DNA from: Polyangium mundeleinium
Lineage (GTDB): Bacteria; Myxococcota_A; Polyangia; Polyangiales; Polyangiaceae
Assembly (NCBI RefSeq): GCF_028369105.1
Contig: NZ_JAQNDO010000001.1
Span: 10,076,501 to 10,140,500, forward strand
Direction: 5' to 3'
Length of the DNA stretch: 64,000 nt
The position numbers and the translations under genes were made by a program. Position 1 is the first letter of the stretch. Every line of letters begins with the position of its first letter. Below the pieces are notes generated by a model, which saw nothing but the letters and a program-made list of their open reading frames with translations, was not told the origin of the DNA and ran no database searches. Of this stretch, positions 57,953-64,000 are shown one piece after another.

Positions 57953-58942
57953 ATGAGGAAGAAGACCTTTGCTGTGCCCGCGTTCGCCCTCCTTACCTGC
58001 GCGCTCCCGGGCTGCGTCGTTGATTCGACGACGGAGGTCGAGGACGGCATCGCGATGCCGGGCGCGGCGCCCGAGAGCGCCCCCGTGGACACGACGATTG
58101 CGACGCTCGAGCTGTCCGGCGGGAAAGTGGTCTTCGTCGACGAGGGCGACGGCGTCGCGTTCTTCGAGGTCGGGAATGTGGATCTCACGTCGCTGCTCGA
58201 GGATCAGAAGGCCTCCGCGCTCGAGGTCTTCCTCGCGCTCGCGCCGGAAGGCACGCCCGCTCCGACGCGGCTCGTGGAGCACCACGCGGAGGTCGTCGCC
58301 CGGACCGGCACGGTGCCCGCGGTGCCGCGCAAGCTCGCGCCGATGTTCGTGATGCCCGAGGTCCAATCTCTCACGAACGACCCCCTCACGAGCGCGGGCC
58401 CGAACTGCTGGGGCTGGGGAGGATCGGGGACCTACACCGACGAGACGGGCTTGTCCGGCTTCAGCCTGTCGTCATTCCAGAGCGGCTTCAAAGACTCCTA
58501 TTCGCAGATCACCGGGAATGCCTTCCAGGTTTCGAATGGCGCCACCCTCGTGAGCTCGCCCGAGGCCAATGGGAGCTCGCCTCCCGTGTCGACCTCGATG
58601 GGCCACGAGCGCGCGATGGCGTTCTGCGCGTCGCAGGCCATCCCCAACGCGGGGAGCTGCGACGACAACCGCATCGAAGCGTTGGTCTACGTGCAGCACA
58701 CGAACGAGTCCGGGACGAACGTGTTCGCTGGCAGCGTGACCCTCTATGATTTCGGCGAGGGGGCTCGCTTCCGCTCGAACTACACGAACAGCGGCGGCGT
58801 CGCGCGCCGGTATACCGCCACGGTCACGTTTTCCGCCACCGACTACGAAAACCTGCACGGCGTCAACCCTACCTGGTGCCAGGATCAGGTCGCGGTGGTC
58901 TGGCGGTCGAAACACACGGGGGGCAGCATCATAACCCCGTGA
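57953..58942 (+). CDS. Exported lipoprotein of unknown function
   Basis: A 329-residue protein with lipobox ALPGC. The N-terminal part includes LELSGGKVVFVDEGDGVAFFEVG. After GPNCWGWGGSGTY there is a Ser/Gly/Asn-rich beta domain (YVQHTNESGTNVFAGSVTLYDF, RRYTATVTFSATDYENLHGVNP). I do not recognise a family. ATG57953 has GAGG upstream; the start at 57905 lacks a signal peptide. It is immediately followed by repeat array 2. Confidence 0.65.
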   Translation: MRKKTFAVPAFALLTCALPGCVVDSTTEVEDGIAMPGAAPESAPVDTTIATLELSGGKVVFVDEGDGVAFFEVGNVDLTSLLEDQKASALEVFLALAPEGTPAPTRLVEHHAEVVARTGTVPAVPRKLAPMFVMPEVQSLTNDPLTSAGPNCWGWGGSGTYTDETGLSGFSLSSFQSGFKDSYSQITGNAFQVSNGATLVSSPEANGSSPPVSTSMGHERAMAFCASQAIPNAGSCDDNRIEALVYVQHTNESGTNVFAGSVTLYDFGEGARFRSNYTNSGGVARRYTATVTFSATDYENLHGVNPTWCQDQVAVVWRSKHTGGSIITP

Positions 58943-59559
58943 AGCGAGCGCAGAGGGCCCTGACGGGGGCTGCCGAGGGTCGGCGGAGCGTCGAAGAGCG
59001 GTCGGCGTGGGCCGGGTGGGCTTTGGCGAGGCGCCGACGAGGGATCGGACCGGTCCGGAGGTCTTTGGCGAGGCGTCAACGGCGGGGCCGCGCGGCCCGG
59101 AGGGTCTTTGGCGAGGCGTCAACGGCGGGTCCGAGCGGTCCGGGGGGGCCTTGGCGAGGCGTCAACGGCGGATCCGAGCGTTCCGGGTTGTCCTTGGCGA
59201 GGCGCCAAGAGCGGGGCGACGCGTTCCGGGTTGTCCTTGGCGAGGCGCCAAGGGCGGGGCGACGTGGTCCGGGGGGTCTTTGACGAGGCGCCAAAGGCGG
59301 GTCGGAGCGTCCGCGGTGGTCTTGGCGAGGCGCCAACGGCGTCTCCACATGGTTCGGGGGGTCTTTGGCGAGGTGTCCGCGGAGGCTCGGACCATCCGGA
59401 AGGGTCGTGACGCCCCCGGGGTCCGCGTTTGCACAGGATCTCCAGCAGCGAAGGCCCTCCCTGCATGGCCTCGGAATCTGCGGGCGGTCGGATCTCGCCC
59501 AGCCAATGGCGGAGCCCACAGGTTTGCCCGCGGAGCGACGCCCGCGCTAGGGTGGCTCG
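58943..59559. other. 617-base region with tandem array 2
   Basis: After the lipoprotein stop, 58980-59400 is filled by the ~43-bp array described next. The remaining 59401-59559 contains no credible gene and leads into the PD-(D/E)XK-like gene. All long frames crossing the array are shadows, because the unit length is not a multiple of three. Confidence 0.6.
58980..59400. repeat. Tandem array 2, ten ~43-bp palindromic units
   Basis: Units start at 58980, 59023, 59065, 59108, 59151, 59194, 59237, 59280, 59322 and 59365 (steps 42-43 bases). Each begins with a palindrome, best copy TTGGCGAGGCGCCAA (6-base arms, 3-base loop; perfect at 59194, 59237 and 59322), followed by about 28 bases containing GGCGGG, a CGAGCGGTCCGG-like block and GTCTT/GTCC before the next unit. 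The first and last copies are degenerate. The regular spacing is close to four DNA turns, placing palindromes on the same helix face. Confidence 0.85.
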
Positions 59560-60120
59560 ATGCCGACGCTCGAGCACAACGGTCTCGTCGACATGTTCCG
59601 CGAGAACCCGGCCCTCGCGCCGCACCTCGTCGAGCTGCTCTTCCGCATGGACCTGCCGCCTTACGCCACGGTCACGGTGGTCGAGACCGCCCTCGATCAG
59701 CTCGTGCCCGTGGAGTTCCGCGCGGATCTCGTGCTCGAGCTGCGCGATGAGCACGGCGCGCTGGTGTTCGCGATCGTGCTCGAAGTCCAGCGCGACAAGG
59801 ACGCGCGCAAGAAGTACGCATGGCCGGTGTACGTCGGGGTCGTGCGGGCGCAGAAGGGGCAGAGCGAAGGAAAGGCCACGTTCCCCCCGTTCGCACAGCA
59901 GATCTTCGACCGCGGCATGCACGAGGGCGAGCTCCGAGGTGAGCTCAAGGGCATGCTCGCGGGCAAACGCGACGCCCTGCTCCGGCTCCTCGCGCGGGCA
60001 GGGATCTCGCTCGCGGAGGACGATCGCGCTCGCATCGAGGCCTGCATGGACACCGATACCCTCGATCGGTGGGTCGAGAACGTCCTGGGAGCGAAGACCA
60101 GCCGCGACGTGTTCGCGTGA
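59560..60120 (+). CDS. PD-(D/E)XK nuclease-like (Rpn/transposase-associated type), apparently internally deleted
   Basis: A 186-residue protein. VEFRADLVLELRDEHGALVFAIVLEVQRDKDARKKYAWPVYV contains the Asp and Glu-x-Gln/Lys residues of the PD-(D/E)XK fold as in Rpn-like proteins common in myxobacteria. After WPVYVGVVRA the usual middle part (about 100 residues in relatives, from memory) is missing. The sequence jumps to the charged helical segment (GMHEGELRGELKGMLAGKRDALLRLLARAGISLAEDDRARIEAC) that normally ends the family. It is therefore probably a degraded or shortened copy. It follows tandem array 2. Confidence 0.6.
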   Translation: MPTLEHNGLVDMFRENPALAPHLVELLFRMDLPPYATVTVVETALDQLVPVEFRADLVLELRDEHGALVFAIVLEVQRDKDARKKYAWPVYVGVVRAQKGQSEGKATFPPFAQQIFDRGMHEGELRGELKGMLAGKRDALLRLLARAGISLAEDDRARIEACMDTDTLDRWVENVLGAKTSRDVFA

Positions 60121-60209
60121 CGTAGCCAACCGGTCACCACGCGCCGCGCAGGCCTGGTCTCAAGGGTCTCCACACCCCACCCCGATCGGAGGTATACCGC
60201 CAGGGACGT

Positions 60210-61319
60210 ATGCCTCAGTTCGCCCTCGCGGAGCGCCTGCGTGGCCTGGAGCGGCTCTGCCTGCCGGTCTGGGTCTTCGACGTGGAGCGGGCCCGCATGG
60301 CCTGGGGGAACGCCGCCGCGCTGACGATCTGGCGCTCGCCGAGCCTCGACGAATTCCTCTCGCGGGACTACTCGGACGCCTCCACGGCGACACGTACGCG
60401 CAACGAGGGTTTCCTCCGCCGGCTCCGCGAGGGACACGACGCGCACATCGAGCACGCCTTCACGTTCTATCCACGCGGCGAGCCCTTGCACCTGCGGTGC
60501 TTCATGTCCGCCGTCGAGCTCGACGACGGGCGCTTCGCCATGCTCATCGAAGGCCACGTGCGGACCGAGGAGCAAGACCCGAAGATCCTGCGGAGCCACG
60601 AGGCCCTGCGGCACGTCTCCGCGATGGTCGCGCTCCTCTCCACCCAAGGCGCCGTGCTCGTGATGAACCCAGCCGCCGAGAGCGCCTTCGGCGGGTCGAG
60701 CACGCCATCGGCCTGGTTCGAGGACGCAGGCGTGGTGGCGCGGATCCTGAAGGTCGCCGAGACCCTGGAGGTGCTCGACGAGGAGCTCGTCGCGTTGACG
60801 AACGAGGGGCCGCGCTGGCACGCCGTGGAGGCGCGTCGGACGAGTGATCCGGTCACCGGGAAGCACGCGATCGTCGTGCACCAGGTGGACGTGACGGAGC
60901 GGCGGGAGCGCGAGGCCCTGATCGAGGCGCAGCAGCGCGAAATCCTGGAGCTCTCGGCGCCGCTGCTCGACGTGGCCGAAGGGGTGGTCGCGGTGCCGAT
61001 CGTCGCGGCCTTGACCGAGGCGCGGTGCGCAGAGCTCGAACGGCGGCTCCTGCCCGGCATGATGGAGCGCGGCGCGCAGGTGGTCGTGTTTGATCTGACG
61101 GGCGCGACGGCGACGGAGGGCGAGGGGCTCTCGCTGCTCGTGCGCCTGATCAGCGCCGTGCGGCTGCTCGGCGCGCGGCCGATGGTGACGGGCGTGCGGT
61201 CGACGCTGGCGAGGGAGCTCGTGCAGAGCGGCGCGGACCTCGCAGGCGCGGCGGTGATGCGGTCGCTGCGGGAAGCGCTCGCGGCGGCACGCGGGGCGCA
61301 GCGGCCGCTCCGGCGCTGA
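60210..61319 (+). CDS. PAS-STAS regulator, RsbR-like (second copy)
   Basis: A 369-residue soluble protein. Two PAS-like regions (about 10-120, starting LPVWVFDVERARMAWGNAAA, and 130-235, NPAAESAFGG) lead through a coiled coil (REREALIEAQQREILELSAP) to a STAS domain (about 255-360; VVFDLTGATATEGEGLSLLVRLISAVRLLGARPMVTGVRSTLARELV). Compared with RsbR, both phosphoacceptor positions seem lost: Thr171 equivalent is Gly and Thr205 equivalent is Glu. It precedes the kinase at 61525 by about 200 bases. Confidence 0.83.
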   Translation: MPQFALAERLRGLERLCLPVWVFDVERARMAWGNAAALTIWRSPSLDEFLSRDYSDASTATRTRNEGFLRRLREGHDAHIEHAFTFYPRGEPLHLRCFMSAVELDDGRFAMLIEGHVRTEEQDPKILRSHEALRHVSAMVALLSTQGAVLVMNPAAESAFGGSSTPSAWFEDAGVVARILKVAETLEVLDEELVALTNEGPRWHAVEARRTSDPVTGKHAIVVHQVDVTERREREALIEAQQREILELSAPLLDVAEGVVAVPIVAALTEARCAELERRLLPGMMERGAQVVVFDLTGATATEGEGLSLLVRLISAVRLLGARPMVTGVRSTLARELVQSGADLAGAAVMRSLREALAAARGAQRPLRR

Positions 61320-61411
61320 AGCGAGCGCACGGGGCGAGCGCGCGTGCACGGCGCGCTTCGGGGGGCGTGGCTCTGTCCTGGTCGATGGCGACGCGTTTTG
61401 CGGGCCCGCTT

Positions 61412-61439
61412 TTGAAGAATCGGGAGGCCATGCCATACT
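61412..61439 (+). promoter_or_regulatory. Weak promoter candidate for the second kinase
   Basis: TTGAAG at 61412-61417 and CATACT at 61434-61439 are 16 bases apart, a fair sigma-70-like spacing, 86 bases before the kinase ATG. Myxobacterial promoters are poorly predicted by eye, so this is only a candidate. Confidence 0.25.
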
Positions 61440-61524
61440 GAATCCGGATTTTGCGTCGGCGGGTGGGGCCGGACGGGGCGAAATCGGCCAAGGCGGAGCG
61501 TCGACGCAGGGGGGCGAGCGCGCC

Positions 61525-63006
61525 ATGAGTTTGCCGGTCGCAATCGGGGACGTGATCGCCGACAAATACCGCGTCGATCGCGTCCTCGGCTCCGGCGGGA
61601 TGGGCCTGGTCGTCGCGGCGACGCACCTGACGCTACGCACGCGCCGCGCCATCAAGGTGATGCTGCTCCACGGGGTCGGCTCGCCTCTCTGCGTCGAGCG
61701 CTTCCTGCGCGAGGCGCGGGCCCTCTCCGAGCTGCGCAGCACGCACGTGGCGCGGGTCTACGACGTCGGACGCCTGCCAAACGAGGCGCCCTTCATGGTC
61801 ATGGAGTACCTCGAAGGGCACACGCTCCTTTCGCGGCTCGCGCAGCGCGGCCCGCTGCCCGCGGAGGAGGCGGCCGTCTACGCGCTGCACGCGTGCGAGG
61901 CGCTCGCCGAGGCCCACGCGCGCGGCATGGTGCATCGCGACCTCAAGCCCGACAACCTCTTCCTGACCCAGGCCCACGATGGCTCGCCCTGCGTCAAGGT
62001 GCTCGATTTCGGCGTATCGAAGCTGCTCCACGACGAGGGCGAGGGCAGCGCACGCACGACCACCGGCGCGATCGTGGGCTCGCCTCTGTACATGTCGCCC
62101 GAGCAGATCAACGGCGCGCACGACATCGATGGGCGCAGCGACATCTGGGCGATGGGGGTCATCCTCTTTCAGCTCGTCACGGGGGAATGTCCTTTCGCGG
62201 GGAGCAATGTGCTGGAGATCCTCGCGCAGATCGCGAACAAGAAGCCGCCTCCGCCGTCCGCGCTGCGCAAGGACCTGAAAGCCCCTCTCGACGCGGTGAT
62301 CCTGCGCTGCCTGGAGAAGGACCGCGCGCTGCGCTACCCGGACGTGGTGGCCCTGGCGCGAGCGCTCGCGCCGCTCGCGCGCGCCGAGCCAGACCCGCCG
62401 GCGTCGCTCGTCGCGCGCATCGAGCGGGTGTACGCCACGGCGACGAAAATGGCGTCGATGTCGACCGTCGCAGTGCCGAAGGCCGACACGAGATACACGC
62501 CCGCGCGCGCGGAGCCGGAGAGGGGAACCCCGGAGCCCACGCACACCATCGACATCACCCTCACGCCCCCACCCTGGACACGCGCGGGGATGCCGATGAT
62601 GGTTCCAACCGAAGGAACGGTGCTCGCGTCGTCGGCCGGCGGGTTGACCGGGACGCACGTGGTCAAGCCGCGGCGCGCGATGGTGCGGCATTTCGCGGCG
62701 GCCGCGATCGTGCTCGCGCTGAGCGCGTCGCTCGGAAAGCTCCTTTCCCTTCTCAATCCCCCCATGCCTGCGCCCGCGTCGCCGGTCCCCGTCGCCTCGT
62801 CCGACATGCCCCCTCCCCGCACCACGACCAACACGCGTACGGCATTGGCTGCCCCGAAGCAGGCCCCCAAAAACGCTTCGAGCGTCGCCCGGCCGGCCGG
62901 GTCCGTCGGGGTCGTTCCGAGTGCGTCGGGATCGACACATGCGTCGCCCCCCGTGCGGATGGGTTCGCCCCAGAAGGGGCCCGCCCGGCGTCCATCCTTC
63001 CGGTGA
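61525..63006 (+). CDS. Ser/Thr protein kinase, PknB-like
   Basis: A 493-residue eukaryotic-like kinase: Gly loop GSGGMG (22-27), Lys44 in AIKVM, helix-C Glu63, HRDLKPDN with Asp139, DFG (161-163) and the activation end GSPLYMSPEQ. All catalytic residues are canonical. After the kinase (about 1-285) a low-complexity linker leads to one likely membrane helix (FAAAAIVLALSASLGKLLSLL, about 391-411) and a Pro/Ser-rich tail outside. It follows the PAS-STAS gene on the same strand; a functional link is plausible. Confidence 0.93.
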   Translation: MSLPVAIGDVIADKYRVDRVLGSGGMGLVVAATHLTLRTRRAIKVMLLHGVGSPLCVERFLREARALSELRSTHVARVYDVGRLPNEAPFMVMEYLEGHTLLSRLAQRGPLPAEEAAVYALHACEALAEAHARGMVHRDLKPDNLFLTQAHDGSPCVKVLDFGVSKLLHDEGEGSARTTTGAIVGSPLYMSPEQINGAHDIDGRSDIWAMGVILFQLVTGECPFAGSNVLEILAQIANKKPPPPSALRKDLKAPLDAVILRCLEKDRALRYPDVVALARALAPLARAEPDPPASLVARIERVYATATKMASMSTVAVPKADTRYTPARAEPERGTPEPTHTIDITLTPPPWTRAGMPMMVPTEGTVLASSAGGLTGTHVVKPRRAMVRHFAAAAIVLALSASLGKLLSLLNPPMPAPASPVPVASSDMPPPRTTTNTRTALAAPKQAPKNASSVARPAGSVGVVPSASGSTHASPPVRMGSPQKGPARRPSFR

Positions 63007-63041
63007 GCCCTTCCGGACCCCAGGTAGCCCCAAGGGGAATC

Positions 63042-63929
63042 ATGACCAAAGCTGCGATGAAGGATCCCAAGGATCTCGGGCGGAAGCCTCCGTTCCCTGC
63101 GCAGGAGCAGGAGCACCCGGGCGCGGAATCGGGCATGCAGCCTCGGGCGGACCACGGCGAGGCGTCCTACCGAGGGCTCGGTCGGCTGAAGGACCGCGTC
63201 GCGCTGATCACCGGCGCCGACAGCGGCATCGGGCGCGCCGTCGCGCTCGCCTACGCGCGCGAGGGCGCGGACGTGGGCATCGCGTACCTGAACGAGCACG
63301 AGGACGCGAACGAGACGAAGCGCCTCGTGGAGGAGGCCGGTCGGAAGGCCACGCTCTTCCCCGGCGATCTCTCGACCGACGCCGCGTGCAAGAAGCTCGT
63401 GGAGGACGCGGTGAAGGCGTTCGGCCGCATCGACATCCTCGTGAACAACGCGGCCGAGCAAGGCAAGGCCGTCGAGACGTTCGAGGAGCTCGACGCCGAG
63501 CGCGTGGAGCACACCTTCCGCGTGAACATCCTCGCGATGTTCCACCTCGTCCGGCACGCGCTGCCGCACATGAAGCCGGGGAGCGTCATCATCAACACGT
63601 CGTCGATCCAGGCCTACCAGCCAAGGCCGGAGATCCTCGATTACGCGGCCACGAAGGGCGCGATCGTCACGTTCAGCAAGGGCCTCGCGAAGGCGCTGAT
63701 CGAGCGCGGGATCCGGGTGAACACGGTGGCGCCGGGGCCGGTGTGGACGCCGCTCGTGGTGCAGTCGTTCCCGGCGAACAAGAACGCGGAGTTCGGGCAA
63801 GACAGCCCCATGGAGCGGCCCGCGCAGCCGGCGGAGCTCGCGCCGGCGTTCGTGTTCCTGGCGTCGGACGAGTCGAGCTACGTGAACGGCGAGGTGCTCG
63901 GGGTCACGGGCGGTAAGCCCCTCGGCTGA
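63042..63929 (+). CDS. SDR oxidoreductase, stress-protein type (YghA/YhdF-like)
   Basis: A 295-residue short-chain dehydrogenase with an N-terminal extension (PPFPAQEQEHPGAESGMQPRAD) typical of the general stress protein 39/YghA group. It has the NAD(P) loop ALITGADSGIGRA, the NNAAEQ motif and the catalytic triad Ser (NTSSIQAY), Tyr and Lys in DYAATKGAI. Substrate unknown; related enzymes act on sugars or alcohols. Length and order are normal. ATG63042 follows GGGGAATC. Confidence 0.93.
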   Translation: MTKAAMKDPKDLGRKPPFPAQEQEHPGAESGMQPRADHGEASYRGLGRLKDRVALITGADSGIGRAVALAYAREGADVGIAYLNEHEDANETKRLVEEAGRKATLFPGDLSTDAACKKLVEDAVKAFGRIDILVNNAAEQGKAVETFEELDAERVEHTFRVNILAMFHLVRHALPHMKPGSVIINTSSIQAYQPRPEILDYAATKGAIVTFSKGLAKALIERGIRVNTVAPGPVWTPLVVQSFPANKNAEFGQDSPMERPAQPAELAPAFVFLASDESSYVNGEVLGVTGGKPLG

Positions 63930-63936
63930 CCGGATC

Positions 63937-63965
63937 GGGGGCCGGGCTTTGGCCCAGCGGCCCCC
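63937..63965. terminator. Terminator-like hairpin after the SDR gene
   Basis: GGGGGCC (63937-63943) pairs with GGCCCCC (63959-63965), with an inner GGGC/GCCC pair around a TTT loop, just 8 bases after the SDR stop. No T-run follows, but position and strength suit a GC-rich terminator. Confidence 0.5.
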
Positions 63966-63986
63966 CTTCCGCTACCCTGCCGGGCG

Positions 63987-64000
63987 ATGTCCTGGCCCAC
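63987..64000 (+). CDS. Possible start of the next gene (partial)
   Basis: An ATG at 63987 opens MSWP before the window ends. It lies about 60 bases after the SDR stop, beyond the hairpin. Nothing more can be said. Confidence 0.2.

Noticed and set aside
58980-59400. CRISPR array
   Set aside because: The repeated part is short and imperfect, the spacers resemble each other, spacing is about 43 bases with no unique spacer sequences, and no cas gene is in the window.

Overview
The window is a dense, very GC-rich bacterial chromosome segment. Long antisense open frames, many GTG starts, eukaryotic-like Ser/Thr kinases, PEGA-type proteins, Gly-rich lipoproteins, paired DUF1552/DUF1592 proteins and an alternative complex III operon fused to a caa3 oxidase together suggest a myxobacterium of the Polyangiales (Sorangium/Polyangium-like). 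This is inferred from gene content only; no rRNA, tRNA, CRISPR array or intact insertion sequence was seen.

Layout. 1-2.3 kb: end of a lysine 5,6-aminomutase pair (kamDE), S-formylglutathione hydrolase and a methyltransferase. 2.5-9.7 kb: a PEGA-like protein, then a co-directional run of DUF1552 protein, DUF1592-type cytochrome fused to a cellulose-binding module, a GH5-like glycosidase and a PhzF-family enzyme. 9.8-13 kb: a Ser/Thr kinase with an atypical DCG motif and a PAS-STAS (RsbR-like) protein. 13-15.6 kb: a double GNAT acetyltransferase and a delta-60 repeat lipoprotein separated by a very strong hairpin. 15.7-21 kb: two Fur-box-like palindromes and an apparent iron-uptake operon (imelysin, HTTM protein, TonB receptor). 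21-25.3 kb: an orphan DNA methyltransferase, a FabZ-like protein lacking its catalytic His, a small cytochrome, a ferric-reductase-like flavocytochrome and a cytochrome b5-like protein. 25.3-26 kb: a non-coding degenerate ~42-bp tandem array.

28-40.4 kb is the energy core, all on the minus strand and mostly overlapping: actABCDEF (quinol:cytochrome c oxidoreductase), a small membrane protein, SCO copper chaperone, and caa3 cytochrome oxidase subunits II, I, III and IV. Electrons would pass from quinol through the Act complex and its cytochromes to the cytochrome c domain fused to subunit II. 6-Phosphogluconate dehydrogenase follows at 40.6 kb. 42-53 kb holds lipoproteins, an ACP-phosphodiesterase-like protein, a transglutaminase-like protein with an unknown partner, a tandemly duplicated pair of XRE regulators with palindromic operators, a PI-PLC-like lipoprotein, an MFS transporter, a DsbA-like protein and an L,D-transpeptidase interrupted by a Pro/Ala/Lys-rich insert.

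53-59 kb carries a second DUF1592/DUF1552 pair in the opposite gene order plus exported proteins. 59-59.4 kb is a clear tandem array of ten ~43-bp units, each centred on a short palindrome. It is followed by an apparently internally deleted PD-(D/E)XK-type protein, a second PAS-STAS protein beside a second Ser/Thr kinase, and an SDR oxidoreductase. The two ~42.5-bp palindromic arrays, the CBM2-cytochrome fusion and the two kinase/RsbR-like neighbourhoods with altered phospho-sites are the least explained parts of the window.
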